Both the position numbers and the translations under genes were made by a program. From assembly GCA_965262505.1 (NCBI GenBank), contig CBDHFM010000030.1, forward strand, positions 2,046,001 through 2,110,000: DNA of 64,000 nt, given 5' to 3'. Below the pieces are notes generated by a model. That model searched no databases. It worked only from the letters and a program-made list of their open reading frames with translations, and was not told the DNA's origin. Source of the DNA: JACPPO01 sp965262505. Its GTDB lineage: Bacteria > Acidobacteriota > Vicinamibacteria > Vicinamibacterales > UBA2999. Of the stretch, positions 1 through 8,476 are shown piece after piece. Every line of letters starts with the position of its first letter. Within the stretch, counting starts at the first letter, position 1.

Positions 1-254
1 GTGTCGCCGGCGAGCAGCAAGCGGGGCTGGCCAGCACGATCGACAACGGCGATCGTAACGGTGACCAGGGCGCCGTTACGCCCGCACGATTCAATCACTC
101 CGTCCACGACGGCCATCGCCTGCGCCACCGAGATGTTTCGTTGCGTCAAGGCCTGGGCATGGGCAGGAGCAGCCGTCATGACAAGAAACACCGTGGCAAG
201 CACGACCGACACCAGCAACGCGATGGCGGTAGAGGAAAACGACAATCGAGACAT
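1..254 (-). CDS. GlcG/HbpS-like exported protein, 3' end off the window
   Basis: The reading frame opens at ATG 254 and runs off the left edge, so only the first 84 codons are visible. A GGAGGG ribosome site lies 4-5 bases before the ATG. The first about 34 residues form a signal peptide with a hydrophobic core ending in APAHAQA. The mature start LTQRNISVAQAMAVVD and the later AVVDRAGQPRLL are typical of the GlcG/HbpS (DUF336) family, small proteins some of which bind haem or stabilise partner enzymes. The export signal suggests a periplasmic role. A copy of repeat module A with a TATAAT lies about 180 bp upstream. Family assignment is fairly secure; function is not. Confidence 0.8.
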   Translation of the reverse strand, partial: MSRLSFSSTAIALLVSVVLATVFLVMTAAPAHAQALTQRNISVAQAMAVVDGVIESCGRNGALVTVTIAVVDRAGQPRLLLAGD

Positions 255-425
255 GGCAACCCTCCGTTGATCTCACGCGCTGACGATAGGACCAGAACGA
301 CACTCGGGGCATGGCTGGATGCCGGTGAAGTCTGGCAGCTAGACTTACCGGCCGGTCAGTTCGTCGGCACCAGCCGCCGCAGTTCCTCGAACCAGTTCTG
401 GACGACGGTGACGCTGGGCGGCCGG

Positions 426-472
426 GCCTGATTATAGGAGAAACGGCACGCGGACCGGGAGGCCTGGGCGAG
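426..472 (-). promoter_or_regulatory. Repeat module A, copy 1 (TATAAT-containing upstream module)
   Basis: This is the first of four co-oriented copies sharing the core CCTGATTATAGGAGAAACGG on the plus strand, which reads TATAAT on the minus strand. It sits between the start of the GlcG-like gene at 254 and the stop of the next minus-strand gene at 522, so it could drive the GlcG-like gene. This copy lacks the left arm (AAGCTAAGGCCATCGGAGTT) present in copies 2 and 4. Promoter function is inferred from position, orientation and the -10-like box; no clear -35 was seen. Confidence 0.5.
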
Positions 473-521
473 AGGTAGGGAAGCTACTTTTTCCCGGGGG
501 GGGTGAAGGCACGAAATGAGA

Positions 522-1370
522 CTACGGGACGATCCGCGCATCGGTGACGAACCGGCGGTAGTTGTCGTAGGTCTGTATGGTGCGCAGCCGCGGAACGCCG
601 GAGTTCCGGACGATGGTCGTGCTCTCGATCCGCGCCGGTAGCATGAGGGTTTCGTCCGGATTCTCGAACGTCACACGCTCGTAGCGAATCGAGGTATCGG
701 CTCGCTCGAAGGTAAACCATCGCGGCCCGTAGGCGCTCCGATCGCGTGGGCGCGGGATGTCGACGAGCCCGACGAGGTGCTCGTCGAAGCGGAGGATCTC
801 GAAAGAGTTTGCATCCACCCAGACGCGCCCGCGCGTACGGCCGGACAGGTCGACCCAGGCGCACTGGCCGGTCCACTCCGCCGTGGGCTGCTTGCGCGCC
901 ACGACTTGGTAGTCGAGCATCACGGCCTCGCGGCCGTCAACGCGCGTCGAGCCGGCCACCTCGAAACTGAACGCGTTGCGCCGATCCGGCAGCAGAAACG
1001 CCAGCGGCTCGGGGGAGATGGTGCGCGGGTCCATGCAATCCGACTGATCAGGCGGGCCGAGTGGTGGCCCACTCGCGCGGACCAGTTCGCGGACCACCCT
1101 CGCCGGTTCCTCCGTTGCCGACGGATCCCATTCGACACGAAGCTCGTATTCCAGCCGCCGCGCGAAGCCTTCGAACGACCAGCTCCGGCTGAGCGGCTGC
1201 AGGATGACTGTCTCCTCCACCAGGAGGCTCTGCGTGCGCGTGTAGTACTGCTCGACGTACTCGCCGGCGCGCGACAGAACGGTCTCCAGTTCGAGCGATT
1301 GCGCCGACGCCGGTACCACGCTGCCGGTCGCCAGAACTACGAGAGAGAAAAGAAGGGCGACGTGCTTCAT
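522..1370 (-). CDS. Exported protein of unknown function
   Basis: This 282-residue protein begins with a clean signal peptide (MKHVALLFSLVVLATGSVV, cut after SAQ at about residue 24). The mature part starts with a helix carrying AGEYVEQYYTRTQSLLVEE, a pattern seen in exported Acidobacteria proteins of unknown role. The rest looks beta-rich, with alternating hydrophobic residues and segments such as GRVWVDANSFEILRFDEHLV that recall outer-membrane lipoprotein-sorting-like folds. Two cysteines (in SDCMDP and GQCAWV) could form a disulphide. No catalytic motif was found. It lies on the same strand as, and 84 bp downstream of, the next exported protein gene. Confidence 0.75.
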   Translation of the reverse strand: MKHVALLFSLVVLATGSVVPASAQSLELETVLSRAGEYVEQYYTRTQSLLVEETVILQPLSRSWSFEGFARRLEYELRVEWDPSATEEPARVVRELVRASGPPLGPPDQSDCMDPRTISPEPLAFLLPDRRNAFSFEVAGSTRVDGREAVMLDYQVVARKQPTAEWTGQCAWVDLSGRTRGRVWVDANSFEILRFDEHLVGLVDIPRPRDRSAYGPRWFTFERADTSIRYERVTFENPDETLMLPARIESTTIVRNSGVPRLRTIQTYDNYRRFVTDARIVP

Positions 1371-1454
1371 GGGTGGCCGCGGGCGGGAACAGGAACCATT
1401 TTCATGGTCGTTGGCGGCGTTGGTCCTTGGATTGGCAATGCAAATTCGTGCTTC

Positions 1455-2474
1455 CTACTCCGGCGGCGCCACGTTCTCCGTCGTCCGTTGCACAAGGTCC
1501 GACATGCTGCAGTTCCAGTCGCCTGAGGTGGTCTTGTAGCAGTTGCCGGATGCGTTCGCCTCGACATGGGAGACGCAGTTGGTCCCCACATTGTTGCCGT
1601 TCTCGCGCCGGCATTCGTAGCGCACCAGATTCCCCCGAATCGGAAACACCGGATGGGCGGCGTCGATGTCGGGGAAGTAACTCTCATCGAAAGCCTCGCC
1701 CTCGCCGACCTCGCTCATCTCGACATCCTCCAGGAGATACAGCGAGCCATCGGCGACGCCTTCGGTCGTGCACTTGAGGTGCTGCACCACCTGCGCGGCC
1801 GTCGGCCGGCCTTGGGCCGGCTCGGCCCGCGACCGGCAGGACACCGGCTCGCGCGCGCCGTAGGCTCCGCCGACGCCAGCCTGTTGGCCGCGAACATTCC
1901 GGACTCTCTGCCCGTTCGCGTCGGTTGCATAGTCCAGGCGGTTGCCTGCCTCGTCCAGCAAAAAGAACGATTGCGGGAACTGTATGGGCGGTGGCGCGCC
2001 CGTCGCCGCATTGCCATCGAGGATATATAGGCGCCCCGGGCCGCCATGTTCGCTCGGCCCAGCGTGCAACAATATCCCGGCAGCGGTGCGGCTCTGGTCC
2101 AGATTCAAGAGGTAGATCATATGTCCCGGAAGGCCCTCCAGGACTTGCGGCCTATCAAAGGTAACATCCCCAGGACGGCTGCGGAAGCTCTGCACCGCAT
2201 GTTCGATGGCGCCCTCAACGTCTTCCGCGCTTGCGTTCATGTAGTGGACGACGGTGACGGAAAAAACACTCTGGCCTTCGGTGGCGACGAACATCTTCGC
2301 CGGCAGGATCGCGCCCGACGCCGAGCGATACGTCGTCTCCGTAATTTGCGGCTCCGCCGGCGTACTGACCATGAAGAACTCATCGCGGCTGACATATTCA
2401 CGCCAGCCCTGCGCAAAGGAGGCGCTTGTGCTCAGCACGAACAAGGCCGCCGAAAGAAGTCCGAGACAACGCAT
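1455..2474 (-). CDS. Exported protein of unknown function
   Basis: The start is placed at ATG 2474 because it opens a signal peptide (MRCLGLLSAALFVLSTSASF, then AQG) and has CGGAGAA upstream; the same frame is open 14 codons further upstream but without a signal-like start. The mature protein is 339 residues in all, with an N-terminal region containing YVSRDEFFMVSTPAEP, a pattern seen in exported stress-type domains of unknown function. The C-terminal third is cysteine-rich (six Cys after about residue 210), suggesting disulphides and a periplasmic or outer location. No enzymatic motif was recognised. The DUF6152 gene lies immediately upstream on the same strand, so the two are probably co-transcribed. 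Confidence 0.75.
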   Translation of the reverse strand: MRCLGLLSAALFVLSTSASFAQGWREYVSRDEFFMVSTPAEPQITETTYRSASGAILPAKMFVATEGQSVFSVTVVHYMNASAEDVEGAIEHAVQSFRSRPGDVTFDRPQVLEGLPGHMIYLLNLDQSRTAAGILLHAGPSEHGGPGRLYILDGNAATGAPPPIQFPQSFFLLDEAGNRLDYATDANGQRVRNVRGQQAGVGGAYGAREPVSCRSRAEPAQGRPTAAQVVQHLKCTTEGVADGSLYLLEDVEMSEVGEGEAFDESYFPDIDAAHPVFPIRGNLVRYECRRENGNNVGTNCVSHVEANASGNCYKTTSGDWNCSMSDLVQRTTENVAPPE

Positions 2475-2518
2475 CTGATGTTTCTCCGAGTTTGTCGTGT
2501 AACACCTAAGCCACACGT

Positions 2519-2896
2519 TCAGTCGAACTCCTTGTCCATGGCCGTACCGTTGATGTTCGTCACGAAACCCATCAGGCAGCCTGCCGACCCATCTCTCACT
2601 AGATGGCAGCGCACGCTGATCCTGTCGCCTGGCTTCAGGCTGTCGCGTTGCCAGCCGCCGCGCATCAACGCCAAGACGCTACCGCCCTCGATTGTCCACG
2701 CCTGCGGACGGCCCTGCTCGTCGGCGACCTCCATGTAAAGCCAGACATGCGGGTTCGTCCACGCCACGTCGGTGACGGTGCCGGACAGGTTTGTGAACTC
2801 GGCGGTGTTGTAATTCGCATGTGAGTGATGCGCCCACGCCGGCGCGCCTAAAGCGACAGATGTCGCGACGGCAAGGCTCAGCGACTTCAGATTCAT
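2519..2896 (-). CDS. DUF6152 family exported protein
   Basis: The protein has 125 residues from ATG 2896, which has GGGAGGACAAG directly before it. A signal peptide ends near AWAHHS. The mature start HHSHANYN and the motif WTNPHVWLYMEV match the DUF6152 family, small periplasmic proteins common in Acidobacteria and Proteobacteria with no established function. The histidines after the signal cleavage site suggest metal binding, but that is inference. Repeat module A copy 2 lies 20-50 bp upstream. A short frame of 11 codons at 2928-2893 ends in an ATGA overlap with this start. Confidence 0.8.
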   Translation of the reverse strand: MNLKSLSLAVATSVALGAPAWAHHSHANYNTAEFTNLSGTVTDVAWTNPHVWLYMEVADEQGRPQAWTIEGGSVLALMRGGWQRDSLKPGDRISVRCHLVRDGSAGCLMGFVTNINGTAMDKEFD

Positions 2897-2928
2897 CTTG
2901 TCCTCCCGAGAAAACAAGCTAAGGCCAT
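2893..2928 (-). other. Possible 11-codon leader ORF coupled to the DUF6152 gene
   Basis: The ATG inside the left arm of repeat module A opens a short frame encoding MALACFLGRTR. Its TGA overlaps the start of the DUF6152 gene as ATGA. The ribosome site of the DUF6152 gene (GGGAGGACA) lies inside this frame. In module copy 4 the same ATG is the predicted start of the TonB receptor. Translation is not shown; chance overlap is quite possible. Confidence 0.3.
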
Positions 2929-2949
2929 CGGAGTTGGGCCTGATTATAG
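2916..2949 (-). promoter_or_regulatory. Repeat module A, copy 2 (cut by repeat B)
   Basis: AAGCTAAGGCCATCGGAGTT followed by GGGCCTGATTATA matches copies 3 and 4 up to the TATAAT box (minus strand). After ATAG the sequence changes to the end of a family B palindrome, so the upstream half of the module (GGAGAAACGGC...) is missing here. The box lies about 46 bp before the DUF6152 start. Confidence 0.5.
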
Positions 2950-3012
2950 AGGCGGTTTCAGAACCTCGTCACAGGTGGCCGCAGCCGGAGCCTGTGCATC
3001 AACGCCGGCGCC

Positions 3013-4443
3013 GGGGATGTCCCACTGACTGTTGAAATTTGAGAGCGGCGGCTCCTCACTGCTCGTGGTACACGAGTGGTGACTAGCCCCGGGCGTAAGC
3101 CCGCCAACAAGGAGCCGCCATGAAGAAGTCTCGCATAGCCCGTCCGATTGCTGCTGTTGAACCTCCCGCCGTCCGGTCCCTGCCGCTCGTTGCACTCCTG
3201 GTCGACACGAAAGCCGAACTGTTTGAGTTAATGGTCCGCTCGGGCCTCCGCGTGCTCGACGCGATGCTGGAGGAGGATCGCACAGCGCTGTGCGGTCCTC
3301 GGTATGCGCATCAGCCAGCGCGTGCCGCGTCCCGTGCTGGCACGGTGCCCGGCGAAGTCGTGCTGGGCGGACGCAAGGTGGCCGTGCAGCGGCCGCGCGT
3401 GCGCGCCGACGGGCGTGAGGTTCCGCTGCCGACGTTCCAGGGGCTGGCGCACACCGACCCGTTGAATCGGCGCGTCGTCGACCAGATGCTGGTGGGCGTC
3501 GCGACCCGCCAGTATGCGCGGAGCCTGGAGCCGGTGCCCGCCGATGTCGTGAGTCGGGGCACGAGCAAGAGCAGCGTGAGCCGGCGGTTCGTCGCCAAGA
3601 CCACGGCGCAACTGCGGGCCTGGCAATCGGCGCCGCTCGACGGCCTTGAACTCGTCGCGCTGATCCTCGACGGGGTGCACATTGGCGAGCACGGCCTCGT
3701 GGTGGCGCTCGGGATCGCCGCGGATGGCCAGAAACACGCGCGCGGGCTGTGGGAAGGGGCGACCGAGAACGCGGCGATGTGTCAGAGCCTGCTCGCGAAT
3801 CTCCAGAGCCGCGGGCTGCGCACCGACCGCAGCCTCCTGGTGATTCTGGACGGCGCGCAGGCCCTGCACAAAGCCACCCGTGCGGTCTTCGGCGAGGCCG
3901 CCCTCATTCAGCGGTGCCAAGTCCACAAGCTCCGCAACATCCTCGACCACCTGCCGGAGCGCCAGCGCCCGTGGGTCCAGGCGATCGTGCGGCGCGCCTA
4001 TCAGGCGAGCGACGTGCAGACGGCGACGCGGCTCCTCACGGAGCTCGCCAAGCGCCTAGAGGACGAATATCCCAGCGCCGCCGGTAGCGTCCGGGAAGGG
4101 CTGGACGAAACGCTGACCGTCCTCACCCTGCACCTCTCAACCCGTCTACAGCGGTCGCTCGCCGCGACCAACGCCGCCGAGAGTCTGCTGAGTCGCACCC
4201 GCCACGTGAAGCGCAACGTGAAACGGTGGCGCGGTGGACAGATGATGCTGCGCTGGGTGGCCGCCGGTGTCCTCGAAGCCGTCAAGGGCTTCCGGCGCCT
4301 GAAGGGATGCGGCGATATGCCGCGGTTGGTTACCGCGCTTCGCGCACGCGACCAACGACTGGGGCTCGGTGTCTCAGAGGCGAACGTCGCGTAGAATCTC
4401 ACCCGAGCCGCCGCCGAGTTTCAACAGCGGTCGGGACATCCCC
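3013..4443 (+). mobile_element. IS256-family element, copy 1
   Basis: The element is 1431 bp with perfect 11-bp terminal inverted repeats GGGGATGTCCC, followed inward by the shared motif CTGTTGAAA at both ends. It is flanked by a near-perfect 8-bp direct repeat, CCGGCGCC at 3005-3012 and CCGGCGCG at 4444-4451, the target duplication length expected for the IS256 family. It holds one transposase gene and is inserted in a family B palindrome. Confidence 0.85.
3120..4394 (+). CDS. IS256-family (mutator-type) transposase
   Basis: This 424-residue protein is an intact mutator-type DDE transposase. Visible marks are the N-terminal GGRKVAVQRPRVR region, LILDGVHIGEHGLVVALGI around the first catalytic Asp, a second Asp in LLVILDGAQAL, the RCQVHKLRNILDHLPE motif characteristic of the family, and the catalytic Glu region NAAESLLSRTRHVKRNVKRW. 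The start follows AAGGAGCCGCC. It lies inside complete inverted repeats and may be active. A second, diverged copy lies at 11876-13156 on the other strand. Confidence 0.92.
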   Translation: MKKSRIARPIAAVEPPAVRSLPLVALLVDTKAELFELMVRSGLRVLDAMLEEDRTALCGPRYAHQPARAASRAGTVPGEVVLGGRKVAVQRPRVRADGREVPLPTFQGLAHTDPLNRRVVDQMLVGVATRQYARSLEPVPADVVSRGTSKSSVSRRFVAKTTAQLRAWQSAPLDGLELVALILDGVHIGEHGLVVALGIAADGQKHARGLWEGATENAAMCQSLLANLQSRGLRTDRSLLVILDGAQALHKATRAVFGEAALIQRCQVHKLRNILDHLPERQRPWVQAIVRRAYQASDVQTATRLLTELAKRLEDEYPSAAGSVREGLDETLTVLTLHLSTRLQRSLAATNAAESLLSRTRHVKRNVKRWRGGQMMLRWVAAGVLEAVKGFRRLKGCGDMPRLVTALRARDQRLGLGVSEANVA

Positions 4444-4500
4444 CCGGCGCGTTGTGACGTCGCCTATAGCCCTTCAGAAGACAAAGCTAGTCTTGGCCGA

Positions 4501-5154
4501 TCAGTTGACGGCAAGACAATAGAGCTTACCGGTGCCGCCCGAGCCGTTGAGGGCCTCAAGGTTGCAACCCCGTGAACCGTGGGCGGAATTCCACGACGTG
4601 GTACTGCCGCCCGAACGGTCGTGGTGACCGAGCTGGGCGCTGCCTTCCCCGCCACTCGTCCAATTGCTGCACGTATGGTCGCCCTCGCCGGTCATGGCCA
4701 TGCCGTGGCTATCTGAACCGGTCAGGATGTCGTGCTTGTTCTGCGGTTGCGCACCACGACCTGGAATGGCGTTCCCGTTCTCGTCAAGCGCGGTTTCGAT
4801 GAACAGATAATTGCGGTCGCGTTCATTGTCGCCATGCAGGTCCGCAACATTGGCCGCGATTTGAACGCCGTTGGCGTTGTGCCACGGGCCCGAACCGATG
4901 CGGTCACGTGCGTTCACGGCGCCAGCGCCTTGCGTGCTCAAATACGCGTGCCAAGTCCTGTCGCCCGCGCCAGCCGCGGTGGCAAGCCTCTGGCAAAGCG
5001 CATCCGCGCCCGTCAGACCACCGTAATTGGCCGACTGGTCGGAGCTGGTGACGAAGAATGTCATCGGTGCTTGTTCTTGGTTCTGCGCCTGAAGCGCAGT
5101 GGAACTCAAGGCGGTTGCCACGACAGCAGCCATCACAAGATACTTTGTTGTCAC
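4501..5154 (-). CDS. Exported lectin-like / endostatin-like fold protein
   Basis: The 217-residue product starts at GTG 5154, preceded by GGGAG at a good distance; an ATG lies 7 codons downstream. A signal peptide ends at ALQAQN. The mature part has the ordered motifs GLTGADALCQRLA, TWHAYLST, ARDRIGSGPWHN, KHDILTGSDSHG, CSNWTS, LGHHDR and SWNSAHGSRGC. This pattern is found in exported proteins annotated as DUF1554 or lectin-like and related to the collagen XVIII endostatin fold. Four conserved Cys probably form disulphides. Ligand and role are unknown. Module A copy 3 lies about 110 bp upstream. Confidence 0.7.
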   Translation of the reverse strand: MTTKYLVMAAVVATALSSTALQAQNQEQAPMTFFVTSSDQSANYGGLTGADALCQRLATAAGAGDRTWHAYLSTQGAGAVNARDRIGSGPWHNANGVQIAANVADLHGDNERDRNYLFIETALDENGNAIPGRGAQPQNKHDILTGSDSHGMAMTGEGDHTCSNWTSGGEGSAQLGHHDRSGGSTTSWNSAHGSRGCNLEALNGSGGTGKLYCLAVN

Positions 5155-5261
5155 TTCTCACTCCCTCATGAAATCTAGAAAATCGGTGACCGTTACACAC
5201 TCGGTCAGAACCGTCCGGAAGGTCAACCCTATCTATCCTCCGTCCCGCCGACGCCGAGAGC

Positions 5262-5328
5262 GCCATCGGAGTTGGGCCTGATTATAGGAGAAACGGCGGT
5301 GCGGACCGGAAGCCCCGGGCGAGATGCG
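5262..5328 (-). promoter_or_regulatory. Repeat module A, copy 3
   Basis: The match runs from GCCATCGGAGTTGGGCCTG through ATTATAGGAGAAACGGCGGTG to the GC-rich right arm ending GCGAGATGCG. On the minus strand TATAAT ends 126 bp before the start of the lectin-like gene at 5154. The match to copy 4 is near-identical over about 65 bp, although the genes downstream are unrelated. Confidence 0.5.
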
Positions 5329-5431
5329 ACGACCGACTCTCTTGGTACCGGTACTAGGGATTTGGACCCTTGCGAAACCAGGACGAGACCGGCCCTTGGC
5401 TTAGGGGGTATTTGTGAATGGGCCATAAGAC

Positions 5432-8302
5432 TCAGAAGTTCAGGTTCATCGACAGAGTGACCGTGCGTCCGCCCGTGTAGCCAGTCGGCTGGCCGAACAG
5501 CGGCGACGTCACCACGCGGCCGTAGGCGCGGGGCTGGGTATGGTTCAGGAGGTTGGCGATCCGGGCCTGGAACCGGATGCGTCGGCCGTCCGACCCGCGC
5601 CCGAAGCCGCCGCGCTCGCCGCCACGCCCACCGCCGCCACGCCCACCGCCACCGCCACGCCCACCGCCGCCACCACCGCCTTCTCCCACGCTCTCCCCGA
5701 GGCCGTAATCCTTGGTGAACGTCAGGTCGAGGTTCCAGCTCCCCGGTCCCACCTCGGTACTGCGCGCGACGTCGGGCGGACGGTCCCTGCTGGACTGATC
5801 GCCGTTCAGGTCCCGCCCGCTCTGGATGCTGTACAACCGGCCCGTCTCGGCGCGAAACCTGAAGTTGAGGTTCACGCCTTCGTAGGTGGCCCGCGCGAGC
5901 GCGCTCAGCAGAGGGTTCGCGAACCCGGTGTCGCCGGGCAGCGAGAGCCGGAACTGCGACTGAACCCGGTGATCCCTCCGGCTGAGACCCCATTCCGGGA
6001 CGTAAGGATTATTGAAGTCGTCGTCGTCGTGTTCCGAGCGATAGGTGTAGGTGAGATTGCCGGAGAAACCCATCCCGAGGAACTCGAAGGTGCCCCTGGG
6101 CCGGACCCCTAGCCGCACCCTCCGGCTAACCGATCGCCCGGTGGTTTCGATCTGCGTGACGTTGCCGATCTGCGGGTAGAACGGCCGCATCCGGTCGATG
6201 ACGTCCTGCCGCTCGTCGCGAGGCAAGTCGAGGACTGCGTCCGGCAGCGGCGTGCCCGGGTAAGGGGCGTTGATGTTGCGCGTGCGCCGCTCGCGGTGGC
6301 CGTAGCCCGCACGGTAGGACAGCGTCAGCCGGATGTCGCCCGGCACCTGCTGCGTGACGGTCACCTGGGGATTGAAGGTCCGGGGCGACTGGTAGTTGGG
6401 ATCCAGCACCCACCGCGACGCGGTCTCGTCGCCGATCTGGACAGTGCCGCCCAGGAAGGGATCGGGAAACGAGGGCGAGGAGATCGCCAATTCGGTCTCA
6501 TAGGTCGACCCGTCGTTCCGGAGCAGGCGCTCGTAGTCGGTGAAGTCCCGGAAGTTGAGCTGCGCGCCGGCGCTCACGAGCGTGTCTTCCGCCAGCTGGT
6601 ACTGAAAGTTCACCGTCGGATCGAGCCTCAGGAAGTCGCGCGAATGGTTGGTGCCCTCGTAGCGCAATCCCAGTCGGAGGCTTGCCTGCTCGCCGATTCG
6701 CCGATCGCCTTGAACGTGCGTGTTGAAGGACAGCTCGCTGAATTCGAGGTCGGCGTTGCCAAAGGCCTGCGTGAAGGTGACGGGCACCGCGGTAATCTCG
6801 ACCGCACGGCCGCGGGCGTCGACGTACGCGGGGACGATACCCTGCGCGACCGCGGAGTTGACGATCTGCTGCGTCCCTGCGCAATTGACGCCGCCGAAGC
6901 CGGTCGCCAGACAGTAGTCGTGCAGGCTGGCGAACTCGAACGTCCCGTTGAAGTTGTCCCGGTCGATGTTCCGCTCTCTGTCGTATTGCAGCTGTCCGCC
7001 CCACCGGAGGTTCCATCCCCCGCGCTCCAGGCGCAGATCGTTGTCGAGCCGGGCGGTGAACGCGTCGCTGTTGCCGCGGTTGGTGCCGCCGCCGCCCAGG
7101 AACGCATCCGCCACGTCGATGGCGAAACCTTCACGTACGGGCACGTCCTTCGAGTTCTCCTGGCTGATCTGGAACCTGACGCTGTTGGTCGTGTCCTCGC
7201 TGAACATCCGTTCGCTGACGCGGAACCTCCAGTCGGTGCTACGCCCGTCCGAGCCACGCTCTGGCAGGCTGAATCCGCCGACGCCGTCGTTGGTCGACCG
7301 CGACGTGCCGAAGGCAAACTGTGTGTCGAGTCTGTGCCGTGTGTTGATCTGGAGCTCCGCGCCGATCTCGAACTCCCGGTCGCGCTCCGGCTGCACCACG
7401 CCTTTGAAGATGTCGCCCGACGGCGTGATGGCGTGCAGCGAGTTGCCGGCCCGGTCGTCGGCCCGCGTCGCGAGTTGGAAGCTCATCTCGAGAACGTTGG
7501 GAACGACCGGCCCCTGGACCTCGACCTCCACGTCGCGCGTCTGGCGCGGCTCTTTCCGGCTCTCGCCCGGCCTTAGCGCGTTGAGCGACTCGTCGGCGAA
7601 GCCGAAGTCCACCGACCGGCGCCACTGTCCGCTCCCCGGGCGCGTCACGATCTCGATGCGAGGCCGTCCGTCTCCGTCCGCGCTGAGCGAGTTCGGATCG
7701 ACGATGATCTGGGAGATCTGATCGGGGCTGGGCAGCCGGTTGTCCGCGAAGCCGTCGATGACGAAGTTGGCCAGAACGTCTTCTTCCAGGTCGCCCGTGA
7801 TGTCGGCTCCGGCGAGCAGCAGGAGGTACCGGGCCATCTCCTCCTCGGTTCGCGGAAGGTCCAGCAGCTCATCGCCGGCCAGCGTCTCTGACGTCAGGCT
7901 CATCGTCGTGTCGGCGATCAGCTCTTCCGCCGGCGTCACGTCGGCGGCCAGCTCGACCGGCTCGATGTCGAGCACGACCTCGAGCGGCTCGGTCTCGGGT
8001 CCCACGGTGATCACCTGATCGAAGCGCAGGAACGAGGGCGCGAACACCTCCACGCGGTACTCGCCGGCCAGCAGTTCGACGGCGAAACGGCCTTCCGGGT
8101 CCGTCCTGACTTCACGGAGTGGCTCATCACCCCCACCCTCGAACACCCGCACCGTCACCGCCTGCATCACGCCGCCTGACGGGTCCATGACGATGCCCGC
8201 CAGCGTCGCGGCCGGTGCGGACGGTGCCTGCGCGAGCGCGTGTGCCGTGAGCACGCCAGACAGCAGCACGATACACGCCAACCTACCGGAAGCTAAGGCC
8301 AT
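5432..8302 (-). CDS. TonB-dependent receptor-like outer membrane protein (Oar-like)
   Basis: The 956-residue protein has a signal peptide (to about residue 25), a carboxypeptidase-regulatory-like Ig domain (about 30-110, with VMDPSGGVMQAVTVRVFEGG and TDPEGRFAVELLAGEYRVEV), a plug-like segment and a long C-terminal beta-barrel ending in aromatic NLNF. This is the architecture of Oar-type TonB-dependent transporters of Acidobacteria and Bacteroidetes. Near residues 865-900 there is a Gly/Arg-rich run (GGGGGGGRGGGGGRGG), probably an extracellular or periplasmic loop. The ATG at 8302 lies inside repeat module A copy 4, so the start depends on that repeat; a TTG 7 codons in would also keep the signal peptide. 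Substrate is unknown. Confidence 0.82.
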   Translation of the reverse strand: MALASGRLACIVLLSGVLTAHALAQAPSAPAATLAGIVMDPSGGVMQAVTVRVFEGGGDEPLREVRTDPEGRFAVELLAGEYRVEVFAPSFLRFDQVITVGPETEPLEVVLDIEPVELAADVTPAEELIADTTMSLTSETLAGDELLDLPRTEEEMARYLLLLAGADITGDLEEDVLANFVIDGFADNRLPSPDQISQIIVDPNSLSADGDGRPRIEIVTRPGSGQWRRSVDFGFADESLNALRPGESRKEPRQTRDVEVEVQGPVVPNVLEMSFQLATRADDRAGNSLHAITPSGDIFKGVVQPERDREFEIGAELQINTRHRLDTQFAFGTSRSTNDGVGGFSLPERGSDGRSTDWRFRVSERMFSEDTTNSVRFQISQENSKDVPVREGFAIDVADAFLGGGGTNRGNSDAFTARLDNDLRLERGGWNLRWGGQLQYDRERNIDRDNFNGTFEFASLHDYCLATGFGGVNCAGTQQIVNSAVAQGIVPAYVDARGRAVEITAVPVTFTQAFGNADLEFSELSFNTHVQGDRRIGEQASLRLGLRYEGTNHSRDFLRLDPTVNFQYQLAEDTLVSAGAQLNFRDFTDYERLLRNDGSTYETELAISSPSFPDPFLGGTVQIGDETASRWVLDPNYQSPRTFNPQVTVTQQVPGDIRLTLSYRAGYGHRERRTRNINAPYPGTPLPDAVLDLPRDERQDVIDRMRPFYPQIGNVTQIETTGRSVSRRVRLGVRPRGTFEFLGMGFSGNLTYTYRSEHDDDDFNNPYVPEWGLSRRDHRVQSQFRLSLPGDTGFANPLLSALARATYEGVNLNFRFRAETGRLYSIQSGRDLNGDQSSRDRPPDVARSTEVGPGSWNLDLTFTKDYGLGESVGEGGGGGGGRGGGGGRGGGGRGGERGGFGRGSDGRRIRFQARIANLLNHTQPRAYGRVVTSPLFGQPTGYTGGRTVTLSMNLNF

Positions 8303-8370
8303 CGGAGTTGCGCCTGATTATAGGAGAAACGGCGGTGCGGACCGGGAGGCCCGTGCGAGACGCGCTGACC
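8290..8370 (-). promoter_or_regulatory. Repeat module A, copy 4 (overlaps the receptor start)
   Basis: This is the longest copy, from AAGCTAAGGCCATCGGAGTT to GCGAGACGCGCTGACC. TATAAT on the minus strand (8322-8317) ends 14 bp before the predicted ATG at 8302, which would give a very short or absent leader if it is the -10 box. The divergent propeller gene starts at 8477, so the gap 8303-8476 also holds a plus-strand promoter that was not identified. Confidence 0.5.
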
Positions 8371-8476
8371 GGCGGTTCCGTCTCTGGTCTGGCGCGGTAT
8401 AGAATTCGGCACCCTCGGGGGTGGACTCCGTTCACCCTCGAACGTGCGATTTCGACGAGATGTAGAGAAGTGTCCC

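Larger units (their letters stand above)
2950..4465. repeat. Family B palindrome, copy 1, split by an IS256-type element
   Basis: The left part starts AGGCGGTTTCAGAACCTCG, close to the end of family B copy 2 (AGGCGATTTCATGACCTCG), and continues with GGTGGCCGCAG. The right part after the insertion ends GACGTCGCCT. Both sides are flanked by ATAG. The IS256-type element at 3013-4443 interrupts it. The right arm is degenerate, so the exact right boundary is tentative. Confidence 0.4.

Noticed and set aside
5229..5993. A minus-strand open frame extremely rich in Arg, Gly and Trp.
   Set aside because: It is the out-of-frame reading of the receptor's Gly/Arg-rich loop; the in-frame protein continues to a proper C-terminal Phe.
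6296..7576. A 426-codon open frame on the plus strand inside the TonB receptor gene.
   Set aside because: It lies fully antisense to a gene with a clear signal peptide and barrel, has an Arg/Val-rich shadow composition and no recognised motif. Similar antisense frames at 10317-11597 and 3228-3950 were left out for the same reason.
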